This document shows, piece after piece, positions 25,719 to 34,037 of a stretch of DNA of 64,000 nt; within the stretch, counting starts at the first letter, position 1, and each line of letters opens with the position of its first letter. The notes under the pieces were generated by a model. That model saw only the letters and a list, made by a program, of their open reading frames with translations. It did not search any database and was not told the origin of the DNA. The DNA comes from Clostridium pasteurianum BC1 (GTDB lineage: Bacteria; Bacillota; Clostridia; Clostridiales; Clostridiaceae): NCBI RefSeq assembly GCF_000389635.1, contig NC_021182.1:2108001-2172000 (forward strand). The letters run 5' to 3'. Both the position numbers and the translations under genes were made by a program.

Positions 25719-25845
25719 TCAAAGATGCAGCTTATATTTTGGATCATACAAGGAACAGCTTCCGAGGATAGTTATGCTATCTGAAGGTTCTGTTGACGTA
25801 GCAGCATACGAAATAGACTAGCATACTGACTAGTTAATTTTATTT
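25719..25845 (+). repeat. possible divergent structured-repeat copy
   Basis: A hairpin AACAGCTTCCGAGGATAG/CTATCTGAAGGTTCTGTT (about 25751-25792), then GACGTAGCAGCATAC and GCATACTGACTAGTTAA. The hairpin-then-GACGTAGC order echoes copies A-F, but the outer TTATCC/GGATAA ends are missing, so membership is uncertain. Confidence 0.3.
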
Positions 25846-25857
25846 TTTATATATAAT

Positions 25858-26382
25858 TTATTCTCCACCTTTTTCAGCACATCGTCCTAATGTGAATAAG
25901 AAATTATATAGGTTTGCGTGCCTAATCTCATCAGTTATAATTTCAGTAAGCATATTTATGTGAACTCTGTTTTGAAGAGCAAAAAGGATTCGTCTATATC
26001 TTTGAACAGCGCCCAATTCTCCTTGCAGTGCTCTTTTGATTCCATCACAGTATGATGGTGGTTTTTCAAAGGCCATATCCTGAGTAGGGGGTAATACTTT
26101 TCCTGTTAGTTCTGTATAAATCTTTCTAAACATTTTGTTATGCTTTATTTCATCATCTCTGATACTTGCGATTATATTTTTAGCTTCCTGAGTAGGGGCA
26201 GCGTTTATTAAATAATCATAAAAGAGCTCATCCTCTCTTTCACCAGCTACTGCGCCTTCAATAAGCCTTAGCGCTCCTGGAAAATTTCCAGGATAAGTAT
26301 AAGGGTCAGGCTGCATAGTATTTTCATTTCGATACATATGAGGATAAAGTGGATCGAAAACAAAAGGACAATAATATTTCAT
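25858..26382 (-). CDS. ferritin-like diiron protein
   Basis: A 174-residue four-helix-bundle protein of the ferritin/rubrerythrin-like class. Metal-site motifs are seen in EGAVAGEREDELFYDYL, ASIRDDEIKHNKMF (E-x-x-H) and TEIITDEIRHANLY (E-x-x-H). The N terminus (KYYCPFVFDPLYPHMYR) is Pro/Tyr-rich and unlike classical ferritins. Such small proteins are often linked to oxidative stress, manganese or iron handling, or spore coats. It is divergent from the nitrogenase-like operon. An internally deleted copy occurs at 34034, on the far side of the nif-like/CODH block. Confidence 0.85.
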   Translation of the reverse strand: MKYYCPFVFDPLYPHMYRNENTMQPDPYTYPGNFPGALRLIEGAVAGEREDELFYDYLINAAPTQEAKNIIASIRDDEIKHNKMFRKIYTELTGKVLPPTQDMAFEKPPSYCDGIKRALQGELGAVQRYRRILFALQNRVHINMLTEIITDEIRHANLYNFLFTLGRCAEKGGE

Positions 26383-26570
26383 TAATAAGCCTCCAGGATT
26401 AATTATCTACAATATATTTTATGAGGTAGTATTTAAAATTGTGAGCATTTCTTTGCTGGTGAAATATGAAATCGGGAAGCTTAGAGACATTTTTCAAAAA
26501 GGGAGCTAATTAAATGAAAATATTTAATATATATAAAATAAAAAATAGAAAAAACTAAACAAAAACAGTA

Positions 26571-26649
26571 TTGACAAAAAATCTTAGGTAGAATATAATT
26601 ATCTCAGCAGTAAAACATATTAAATTTATATGTTTTATATGTTTTACTG
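26571..26649 (+). promoter_or_regulatory. consensus promoter with hairpin at the transcript start
   Basis: TTGACA (26571-26576), exactly 17 bases, TATAAT (26594-26599): a perfect sigma-A promoter, rare in this window. Directly after it CAGTAAAACATAT (26608-26620) pairs perfectly with ATATGTTTTACTG (26637-26649). The transcript would run some 420 bases before the nifD-like gene, AT-rich with a further small hairpin AAAAC..CTAG/CTAG..GTTTT near 26707-26733. The hairpin could stabilise the RNA, or be an operator. Confidence 0.7.
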
Positions 26650-27025
26650 ATAAGATTAGGCATATTGTAATAGGAACAATATATGGGATATAATAATAAA
26701 TTTTTTAAAACTGACTAGAAAACTAGAGGTTTTAAATTTAATTAATATACATTTGTAATAAATTAAAATCATATCAAAATAGCTATTTTGTATACAATTA
26801 TTATTGGCTATCATCCATTGAGTATATAATTTTAATTACAATTTGTATAAATTAGATTTAAAACCTTTTTTGTATAAATAATACAATTTAAAGCAGTCAG
26901 TAAAATTAGCATAATAGGTGATTCAATAAAAAGAAGTTTTAGGCATTTTAAAATAAATTAGGCGAGTATACTTACTAGTTATTTTTTACGGTGACCTATA
27001 CATAATATGAATAGGAGATGACAAA

Positions 27026-28576
27026 ATGGCAAAGGTAAAGAAAATAAATTTGGATTTTGTGGATGTGGAAAATCGTGAGAAGCGTTTAGGCACAATTACT
27101 GCTTGGGATGGTTCTGCATCAGATTTAGTAAAAGAATCAAATTATCAAATTAGAGCACTTAAAAAAGGAAAAAGCTGCGGCGGTGAAAGAGGAACGGGCT
27201 GTAAGCTTTGTGAATTAAAAATGCCATTTAATCAGCAGACTATGTGCAGCCAATCTATAGTAGCATGTCAGGTGGGAAATATACCTGATGCTATTTTGAT
27301 TGAACATTCATCTATAGGTTGCTCAGCAGCTCATCCTAGATTTAATGTAGGATATAAAATAGGATTAATTCGTAGAGGAAAAAAGGTAGAAAATATACAG
27401 ATTGTAAGTACAAATCTCTTGGAAAAGGATATGGTTTTTGGTGCAACACAAAAATTAAGACAGTCAATACAGGATGCATGGGTCCGTTTTAAGCCAAAGG
27501 CAATTTTTATTTCTGCGGCTTGTGCTACGGCAATCATTGGTGAGGATATAGCCAGTGTAGCTAGAGAAGCTGAAAATGAACTTGGAATTCCAGTTATTCC
27601 TCTATCCTGTGAAGGATTTAGATCTAAACATTGGAGTACTGGATTTGATATTTCTCAACATGGTATTTTGAGACAAATTGTAAATAAGCATCCTAAAAAG
27701 CAAAAGGATTTAATAAACATTATAGCTCTATGGGGTACTGATTATTTTAGTGAAATGCTGAACCCAATTGGACTTAGAGTAAATTATGTAATAGATATGG
27801 CTACTGTGGATGAATTGGCTCAAAGTTCAGAAGCAGCTGCATCAGCTACATTTTGTTTTACATTAGGTTCTTATATGGCAGCAGCATTAGAACAGGAATA
27901 TGGTGTTCCAGAAATTAAGGCACCACAGCCTTATGGACTTAAAGGAACAGATACTTGGCTTAGAGAGATTGGTAAACTTGTAAATAAAGAAAATCAAGTA
28001 GAGGAATTTATTAAAAAGGAACATGAAAGAGTTAAACCTAAAATAGATGAATTAAAAGAAAAACTAAAGGGCGTAAGAGGATTTGTTGCAACCGGTTCAG
28101 CTTATGCTCATGGTATAATTACGGTTTTAAAAGAATTGGGTATTGAAGTAAATGGTTCTGTGGTATTCCACCATGATCCTGTTTATGATGGGGGAAATGA
28201 GGAGCAGGATACCTTGAAATTCTTAGTAGACAATTATGGAGATGTAGAGCATTTTACAGTAAGTAAAACACAGCAATTTCAATTTTATGGAATACTGAGG
28301 AGAGTTAGCCCGGATTTTATAATTATCAGGCACAATGGATTGGCTCCATTAGCTGCTAAGGTTGGCATTCCAGCATTCCCATTAGGAGATGAGCATCTTC
28401 CTTTCGGATATCAGGGAATAATTAGAATGGGAGAGGCATTATTAGAAGTTCTTGCTCATAAAAAATTTGGTGAAAATTTAAAGAGGCACGTTAAGTTACC
28501 ATATACAAAGTGGTGGTTAGATCAGGAAGATCCATTTATACTTGCTAAGCATCCTGAAATTTTAGATGAAGAATAA
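27026..28576 (+). CDS. nitrogenase component 1 alpha-like (NifD-like) protein
   Basis: A 516-residue protein of the oxidoreductase/nitrogenase component 1 family. The three alpha-subunit P-cluster cysteines are in place: C74, C99 (HSSIGCSAAH) and C166 (SAACATAIIGEDI), with NifD-like spacing of 25 and 67 residues. C277 (ATFCFTLGSYMA) fits the FeMo-cofactor Cys, but the segment matching the cofactor His (GPYHGYDG in NifD) reads LPFGYQG with no His. Three extra Cys (C51, C59, C62) precede the first P-cluster Cys. So it should hold a P-like cluster and perhaps a different cofactor. No nifH, nifB, nifE or nifN lies in the window. Its substrate is unknown. Confidence 0.88.
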   Translation: MAKVKKINLDFVDVENREKRLGTITAWDGSASDLVKESNYQIRALKKGKSCGGERGTGCKLCELKMPFNQQTMCSQSIVACQVGNIPDAILIEHSSIGCSAAHPRFNVGYKIGLIRRGKKVENIQIVSTNLLEKDMVFGATQKLRQSIQDAWVRFKPKAIFISAACATAIIGEDIASVAREAENELGIPVIPLSCEGFRSKHWSTGFDISQHGILRQIVNKHPKKQKDLINIIALWGTDYFSEMLNPIGLRVNYVIDMATVDELAQSSEAAASATFCFTLGSYMAAALEQEYGVPEIKAPQPYGLKGTDTWLREIGKLVNKENQVEEFIKKEHERVKPKIDELKEKLKGVRGFVATGSAYAHGIITVLKELGIEVNGSVVFHHDPVYDGGNEEQDTLKFLVDNYGDVEHFTVSKTQQFQFYGILRRVSPDFIIIRHNGLAPLAAKVGIPAFPLGDEHLPFGYQGIIRMGEALLEVLAHKKFGENLKRHVKLPYTKWWLDQEDPFILAKHPEILDEE

Positions 28577-28611
28577 GAAATAAGAAATTTTGTTGTAGAA
28601 AAGGAGATATT

Positions 28612-29967
28612 ATGTTAGGCAAATTAAATTCTAATGAACAAACTAATTCAATAGTGCACCCACGTTACGCCTGTGCCATAGGCGCAGCATACACTGTAGC
28701 AGCAATTCCTAGGGGAATTCCTTTAGTACATTGTGGACCAGGTTGTGTGGATAAGCAATATTTTATACTTTCTTATAATAATGGATATCAAGGTGGTGGA
28801 TATAGCGGGGCATCTGTTATACCAAGTGTAAATGCTGGAGAAAATGAAGTTGTATTTGGTGGAGCTAAAAAGCTGGATGACCTTATAAAATCATCTTTTA
28901 AAATAATGGATGGAGACTTATTTGTAGTGTTGAGCGGCTGTATTGGAGAGCTTGTGGGAGACGATGTAGGTTCTATTGTTAAAAAATATCAAAAAAAAGG
29001 TTATCCAATTGTATTTGCAGAGACTGGTGGTTTTAAGGGAAATAATTTAATTGGCCATGAAATAGTTACTGAGGCTATAATAGATCAATTTGTGGGAGAA
29101 TATCATGGAGAAAAGGAAAAGGGATTAATAAATCTTTGGACTGAAGTTCCTTATTTTAATACTTATTGGCGTGGAGATTTTATTGAAATTAAAAGAGTAC
29201 TTGAGGGAGCAGGATTTAAAGTCAATATTTTATTTGGTTCAGAAAGCAAAGGAGTAGAGGAATGGAAGAACATTCCTAAGGCTCAGTTTAATTTAGTACT
29301 TTCTCCCTGGGTAGGAGTTAAAACAGCTAAGCATTTAGAAGAAAAATATAATCAGCCTTATTTACATATTCCTATTATTCCAATTGGTGCAGAAGAGACA
29401 ACAAAATTCATACGTCAGGTTGTTGACTTTGCGGGAATAGATAAAGAAAAAGCTGAAGAGTTTATTCAAAAGGAAGAAGATAGATATTATTATTTCCTTG
29501 ATCATTTTTCTGATTTCTTTTCTGAATTTTGGTTTGGGTTACCCTCTAAATATGCAGTTATAGGGGATAGTGCATATAATATAGCTTTAAATAAGTTTTT
29601 AGTAAATCAACTTGGATTGATTCCAGTAAAACAGATTATAACTGATAATCCGCCAGAAAAATATAGACAAGCTATTCAAGAGGAATATAAGCGTCTTGCA
29701 GATGATGTATCTACTGAAGTTGAATTTGTTGAAGATGGTTATATAATTGAGAAGAAATTGAAAGAGTCGGATTTCGGAAGCAGCACACCAATAATATTTT
29801 CTTCTGCTTGGGAAAGAGATGTAATAAAAGAATTAAAGGGGTTAATAGTAGAGATTAGTTGCCCATCTTCTTTTGAGGTAGTAATTAACAGGAGTTATAT
29901 AGGATATACTGGTGCGTTAACTCTGCTAGAAAAAATATATACCACCTCAATAAGTAATGGTGTATAG
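28612..29967 (+). CDS. nitrogenase component 1 beta-like (NifK-like) protein
   Basis: A 451-residue partner of the NifD-like protein, 36 bases downstream. The beta-subunit P-cluster cysteines are kept: C21 (YACAIGAA), C45 (HCGPGCVDKQY) and C110 (SGCIGELVGDD), spaced as in NifK. C41 is an additional nearby Cys. The central and C-terminal Rossmann-like domains are complete (SPWVGVKTAKHLEEKYNQPY, YAVIGDSAYNIALNKFL). The pair probably forms an alpha2beta2 enzyme that needs a NifH-type reductase from elsewhere. The structured repeats C and D fill the space after it, and CODH genes follow in the same direction. Confidence 0.87.
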   Translation: MLGKLNSNEQTNSIVHPRYACAIGAAYTVAAIPRGIPLVHCGPGCVDKQYFILSYNNGYQGGGYSGASVIPSVNAGENEVVFGGAKKLDDLIKSSFKIMDGDLFVVLSGCIGELVGDDVGSIVKKYQKKGYPIVFAETGGFKGNNLIGHEIVTEAIIDQFVGEYHGEKEKGLINLWTEVPYFNTYWRGDFIEIKRVLEGAGFKVNILFGSESKGVEEWKNIPKAQFNLVLSPWVGVKTAKHLEEKYNQPYLHIPIIPIGAEETTKFIRQVVDFAGIDKEKAEEFIQKEEDRYYYFLDHFSDFFSEFWFGLPSKYAVIGDSAYNIALNKFLVNQLGLIPVKQIITDNPPEKYRQAIQEEYKRLADDVSTEVEFVEDGYIIEKKLKESDFGSSTPIIFSSAWERDVIKELKGLIVEISCPSSFEVVINRSYIGYTGALTLLEKIYTTSISNGV

Positions 29968-29993
29968 GATATATAATTATTTATTATCAACGA

Positions 29994-30113
29994 ATCTTAC
30001 TTAAATGGAGCTTGTTTGTACTCCCTTTAAGTTTAGATGAATTATCTAGGGACCTATCACTGTTATTTCCAGCATTAAGGGTGCAGTATTATAGCCACTG
30101 GTTATGGGATAAA
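29994..30113 (+). repeat. structured intergenic repeat, copy C
   Basis: Plus-strand copy. 5' hairpin ACTTAAATGGAG/CTCCCTTTAAGT (29999-30032), then TTTAGATGAATTATCTAGGGAC, an inner stem CTAT.ACTG/CAGT..ATAG, and TTATGGGATAAA at the 3' end. The 5' part matches copy F (GAATCTTACTT, TTTAGATGAATTATC). Confidence 0.65.
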
Positions 30114-30144
30114 GAAATGAGAATGTATATTAACAAATGCAGTT

Positions 30145-30177
30145 AAGATTACCTATGAAATATAGGTAATCTTTTTG
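30145..30177 (+). terminator. terminator between copies C and D
   Basis: AAGATTACCTAT (30145-30156) pairs exactly with ATAGGTAATCTT (30162-30173), then TTTTG. It probably ends the nifDK-like transcript and separates it from cooS. Confidence 0.8.
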
Positions 30178-30246
30178 TGCATATTGGAACAAATTCATTA
30201 AAATTATTAAGGAATACATATCAGTATATATCAATAATGAAGTTTA

Positions 30247-30350
30247 ATTTATCAGATGATTAGCCTCGCTGTAACACTCAACTTTCTAAAGCAACAGACA
30301 GCGGAGGCATGTCACTGGATACTTAGTAGGAGTTTGTATCCAAACTAAGT
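30247..30350 (-). repeat. structured intergenic repeat, copy D
   Basis: Minus-strand copy facing copy C. 5' hairpin CTTAGTTTGGA/TCCTACTAAG, then TATCCAGTGACATGCC, an inner stem CCGCTG/CAGCGAGG, and AATCATCTGATAAATT at the end. The stem bases differ from copies B, E and F but still pair. Confidence 0.65.
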
Positions 30351-30602
30351 TTAAATGAGATAATTAGAAAAATATAATTTACATATGAATTGTTACTTAC
30401 TTTTAGATAATTTAATATAGGTTACATAAAAGTAAGTACTTGTGACACTTAAATTATCGTAATATACTAAACCTAATTAGCGATGCAATAATATTTTGCT
30501 TGCATAATTAAGTGAATTATACATTAAAATTAAGTTACAATTTCTTAATAATAAAAAAGTTGTGCGTATAAATTGCTTATGATACCATTAAAACATTAAC
30601 AA

Positions 30603-30620
30603 TTTAGTATGTATACTAAA
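30603..30620. promoter_or_regulatory. 18-bp palindrome upstream of cooS
   Basis: TTTAGTATGTATACTAAA is a perfect palindrome with a GT centre, 72 bases before the cooS ATG. The long leader 30360-30690 also contains TACTTACTTTTA/TAAAAGTAAGTA (about 30394-30440). The palindrome is a candidate binding site for a regulator of the CODH operon. Confidence 0.45.
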
Positions 30621-30691
30621 ATAAATTAATAATTTGATAATTATACATAATTTTCAAATAACCAAAGAAAAAATAAGAGGTGAATTAATAT

Positions 30692-32590
30692 ATGTCAGAA
30701 GAAAAAAAGATTTCAATTGATCCAAGTACTTTAACTATGATAAAGAAAGCGAAGGATGAGTCAATTGAAACTGCTTGGGATAGAAAAGCTATTTTGAAGA
30801 CTTCCTGTGGTTTTGGAACAGCTGGAGTCTGTTGTAGAAATTGTGGATTAGGTCCCTGTAGAGTAAGTCCGGTACCAGGTAAAGGTGTACAAAAAGGAGT
30901 ATGTGGTGCTACCGCAGATGTTATAGTTTCAAGAAACTTTGCCAGAATGATAGCTGCAGGTACAGCATCTCACTCAGATCATGGAAGAAGTATAGCGCTT
31001 GATCTATATAATTCAAGTGTAGATGGTGATATTAAAGTTAAGGACAAAACTAAGCTGATGAAAGTAGCCGAGAGATTTGGAATACAGACTGAAGATAGAG
31101 ACATATACGATATAGCTCATGATGTTGCAAAAGCAGGCTTAGAGGATTATGGCAGAGCTTTTGGAGAAGTAAACTTACCACCTACTGTCCCAGAAAAAAG
31201 AAAACAGGTCTGGAAAGAACTAAATATGATACCAAGATCCATAGATAGAGAAGTTGTAGCTGTCATGCATTCAACCCATATAGGATGTATGGCTGATGCT
31301 GAAGGCATGATAAAGATGGCAATGAGATGTTCATTAGGGGATGGTTGGTTAGGTTCCTATATGGCAACTGAATTTAGTGATATAATGTTTGGAACTCCAC
31401 AGGAAAGATTTACTCAGGCAAATTTGGGAGTTTTAGAGGATAATGAAGTAAATATAGTACTGCATGGACATGAGCCAACTCTTTCAGAAATGATTATACA
31501 AGCCTCTGAATTACCGGAAATGATGGAACTTGCTAAATCTGTAGGAGCAGATGGAATTAATTTATGTGGTATGTGCTGCACTGCTAATGAGGCTGCTATG
31601 AGACATGGTGTTAAATTAGCAGGTAACTTCATGCAGCAGGAATTGGCTGTAATAACTGGAGCTGTAGAAGCTGTAATAGTTGATGTGCAGTGTATATTGC
31701 CATCACTAGCTGAACTTTCAAAAAACTATCATACTAAATTTATAACAACTTCATCAAAGGCCCGTATTAAGGGGGCAACTCATATAGAAATGGGTGAAGA
31801 AAATAAATTAGAAACAGCTAAAAACATATTGAAGGAAGCTATATTAAATTTCAAAAATAGAGATAAAAATAAAGTTATGATACCAGAGTTTAAATCTGAA
31901 GCAGAAGTTGGCTATAGTGTTGAAGAGATAATCAATAAGCTAGACAAGCTTGTGGATGAAAAAACAGCTGAAAAACAGACAGTTAAACCTTTAGTAGATG
32001 TTATAGTGTCAGGAATTTTAAAAGGTGCTGTCGCTATAGTGGGCTGCAATAACATAAATACAGTTCAGGATGAAGGTCACATAGAGATAATTAAAGGGCT
32101 AATAGAGAAAGATATTATAGTAGTAGTTACAGGGTGTTCTGCTCAAGCAGCAGCAAAATATGGATTACTTAAAAAAGATGCAGCTGAAAAATATGCTGGC
32201 CCAGGACTTCAAAAAGTATGTGAATTATTAGATATTCCACCAGTACTTCATATGGGTTCTTGTGTTGATATAAGTCGTATATTAGAACTTATTGGAACTA
32301 TAGCGAATTATTTGAATTTGGATATAAGCGATTTACCAGTTGCAGGTGCAGCTCCAGAATGGATGGCGGAAAAAGCTTTAGCCATTGGAACTTATGTAGT
32401 ATCTTCTGGTATAGATACATGGCTTGGAATAGTTCCACCGGTTACAGGAAGTCCAGAGGTAGTAGATATACTAACCAATAAAATAGAAGATTGGGTTGGT
32501 GCAAAGTTTTATGTAGAACCAGATCCACATAAAACAGTTGAACAAATAGTTAATAGACTTAATGAAAAACGCAGCAAAATACGTATATAA
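30692..32590 (+). CDS. cooS: anaerobic Ni-Fe carbon monoxide dehydrogenase
   Basis: A 632-residue monofunctional CODH. The N terminus has all D- and B-cluster cysteines (C39, C47, C48, C51, C56, C71, in CGFGTAGVCCRNCGLGPC). C-cluster ligands are seen: HGHEP (about H260), LCGMCC (C295), DVQC (C334), VGCNN, TGCSAQ and GSCVDISR. It oxidises CO to CO2 or the reverse, passing electrons to ferredoxin-type carriers in the cytoplasm. It is followed by cooC, cooT and a His-rich gene, but not by acetyl-CoA synthase genes, so it is a stand-alone CODH rather than the Wood-Ljungdahl ACS-linked enzyme. The ribosome site is AAGAGGTG. Confidence 0.97.
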   Translation: MSEEKKISIDPSTLTMIKKAKDESIETAWDRKAILKTSCGFGTAGVCCRNCGLGPCRVSPVPGKGVQKGVCGATADVIVSRNFARMIAAGTASHSDHGRSIALDLYNSSVDGDIKVKDKTKLMKVAERFGIQTEDRDIYDIAHDVAKAGLEDYGRAFGEVNLPPTVPEKRKQVWKELNMIPRSIDREVVAVMHSTHIGCMADAEGMIKMAMRCSLGDGWLGSYMATEFSDIMFGTPQERFTQANLGVLEDNEVNIVLHGHEPTLSEMIIQASELPEMMELAKSVGADGINLCGMCCTANEAAMRHGVKLAGNFMQQELAVITGAVEAVIVDVQCILPSLAELSKNYHTKFITTSSKARIKGATHIEMGEENKLETAKNILKEAILNFKNRDKNKVMIPEFKSEAEVGYSVEEIINKLDKLVDEKTAEKQTVKPLVDVIVSGILKGAVAIVGCNNINTVQDEGHIEIIKGLIEKDIIVVVTGCSAQAAAKYGLLKKDAAEKYAGPGLQKVCELLDIPPVLHMGSCVDISRILELIGTIANYLNLDISDLPVAGAAPEWMAEKALAIGTYVVSSGIDTWLGIVPPVTGSPEVVDILTNKIEDWVGAKFYVEPDPHKTVEQIVNRLNEKRSKIRI

Positions 32591-32618
32591 TATTAGATTT
32601 TTAACAGGAGGGATAAAA

Positions 32619-33392
32619 ATGAAGATAGCCATTACAGGAAAAGGCGGAGTAGGGAAAACTACTTTTGCAGCAATAATAAGCAGACTATATGCAGAAGAAG
32701 GCTATAAGGTTTTGGCTGTAGATGCAGATCCAGATGAAAATTTAGCTTTGGCACTTGGATTTCCTCAAAATTTAATAGATGAGATTGTACCTATATCAGA
32801 AATGAAAAATTTAGTTGCTGAAAGAACTAAGTCTAGTCCTGGTACATTTGGAAAGATGTTCAAAATTAATCCTAAAGTGGATGATATACCAGAAAGGTAT
32901 TGTAAAGAGTATAACGGAGTAAAGGTTCTTACAATGGGTACAGTAGATACTGGAGGATCTGGATGCATATGTCCTGAAAATGTTCTTCTTAAGAGATTGA
33001 CTTCACATCTGATTTTACAAAATAAAGATATTGTAATTATGGATATGGAAGCGGGAATAGAACATCTTGGAAGGGGAACAGCTGAAGGCGTAGATGCATT
33101 TATTGTAGTAGTAGAACCGGGAATTAGAAGCATTCAAACCTATAAATATGTTAAGAAGCTTGCTAAAGATATTGGTATTGAAAAAGTTTTTGTAGTAGCA
33201 AATAAAATCAAAAATGAAGATGATGAGGATTATATAATGAAAAATATTGATAGAGAAGTTTATCTTGGTTCAATGCATTATTCAGAAGATGTAGGAAACT
33301 CTGATAGGGTTAATAAATCTCCCTATGAGTGTAAAAATACCTTAGAAGAGATAAAGGTAATAAAAAATAAATTGGCTAATATTGCATTTTAA
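32619..33392 (+). CDS. cooC: CODH nickel-insertion ATPase CooC
   Basis: About 257 residues; a MinD/SIMIBI-class ATPase. It has the deviant Walker A GKGGVGKTTF at the N terminus, AVDADPDENLALALG, and the metal-binding C-x-C motif in GSGCICPEN, followed by MDMEAGIEHLGRGTA (switch II region). CooC dimers bind nickel through the CxC pair and use ATP hydrolysis to load the CODH C cluster. ATG 32619 is preferred because AGGAGGGAT precedes it, although an in-frame start lies upstream inside cooS. It is 28 bases downstream of the cooS stop. Confidence 0.94.
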   Translation: MKIAITGKGGVGKTTFAAIISRLYAEEGYKVLAVDADPDENLALALGFPQNLIDEIVPISEMKNLVAERTKSSPGTFGKMFKINPKVDDIPERYCKEYNGVKVLTMGTVDTGGSGCICPENVLLKRLTSHLILQNKDIVIMDMEAGIEHLGRGTAEGVDAFIVVVEPGIRSIQTYKYVKKLAKDIGIEKVFVVANKIKNEDDEDYIMKNIDREVYLGSMHYSEDVGNSDRVNKSPYECKNTLEEIKVIKNKLANIAF

Positions 33393-33421
33393 AAATAAAA
33401 TGATAAAAGGAGATAATAAAA

Positions 33422-33613
33422 ATGTGTGAATCTACAGCCTATTTAATAACTCCTGAAGGAGAGTATAAGTTGATGGATTATGTAGTTAATGTATTTCCAG
33501 AAGCTGATGGTAAATTGTGTTTATACGATTTGTTAGGAGAAAAAAAGGTGATTGAAGGCCTGCTAAAAGAAATAAGGCTTTTAGATCATAAGATTATTAT
33601 AGAACAGAAATAA
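33422..33613 (+). CDS. cooT: CooT-family small nickel-binding protein
   Basis: A 63-residue protein that begins Met-Cys, as CooT proteins do; Cys2 is the nickel ligand in Rhodospirillum CooT. The rest follows the family pattern: YLITPEGEYKLMDYVV, LCLYDLLGEKKVIEG and LLDHKIIIEQ. It is co-transcribed 29 bases after cooC. The likely role is to bind or pass Ni2+ for CODH maturation. Distant resemblance to other small RNA-binding-like folds is possible, but the position makes CooT the best name. Confidence 0.85.
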   Translation: MCESTAYLITPEGEYKLMDYVVNVFPEADGKLCLYDLLGEKKVIEGLLKEIRLLDHKIIIEQK

Positions 33614-33637
33614 GTTTTTAATTGAGAGGACAAGTTT

Positions 33638-33910
33638 ATGAATAATAACATAGATACGAACAAACATACTCATCATCATTTTGATCATGATAATACTGAT
33701 AATAACAATCTAAATAAAGATGAAAAAACTCTAAAAATTTTACTTGATCATTGGGTTGAACACAATAAATCTCATGAAGATAATTTTAATGAATGGGTAG
33801 AAAAGTGTAAGCTTATGAATAAAGAAGAAACTGCTAAATATATAGTTGAAGCTATTGAATTTATGGAGAAAGCTAATGAAAAGCTCATAGAGGCTAAAAA
33901 GCATATATAA
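33638..33910 (+). CDS. His-rich helical protein, possible nickel store
   Basis: A 90-residue protein. Residues 9-18 are THHHFDHDNT in a longer His/Asp/Asn-rich tail, followed by two amphipathic helices: LKILLDHWVEHNKSHEDNF and KEETAKYIVEAIEFMEKANE. The His-rich end is N-terminal, unlike the C-terminal His tail of CooJ. It begins 24 bases after cooT and ends in a terminator, so it is the last gene of the CODH operon. Metal binding is likely from composition; a nickel store or chaperone role is inferred from the operon. Confidence 0.75.
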   Translation: MNNNIDTNKHTHHHFDHDNTDNNNLNKDEKTLKILLDHWVEHNKSHEDNFNEWVEKCKLMNKEETAKYIVEAIEFMEKANEKLIEAKKHI

Positions 33911-33977
33911 TTATATTTAATGGATATGATGAGAATTTGAAAAAAAGATTAGAGAGACTTATGAAATCATATTTTGT

Positions 33978-34037
33978 AATAAGTAGGACTGTTTTAAAAT
34001 GTGTTAATATGCGTTTTAAAATAGTCTTATTTTTTAT
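33978..34037 (+). terminator. terminator of the CODH operon
   Basis: GACTGTTTTAAAA (33987-33999) pairs with TTTTAAAATAGTC (34014-34026), extended by AATAAG/TTATT, then TTTTTTATTTT. Confidence 0.8.

Noticed and set aside
27026-29967. Canonical Mo-nitrogenase nifDK
   Set aside because: The cofactor-His segment does not match, nifH/B/E/N are absent, and the flanking genes are not nif genes.
30692-32590. CODH of the acetyl-CoA synthase complex
   Set aside because: No acs or corrinoid protein genes follow; the partners are CooC, CooT and a His-rich protein, as for monofunctional CODH.
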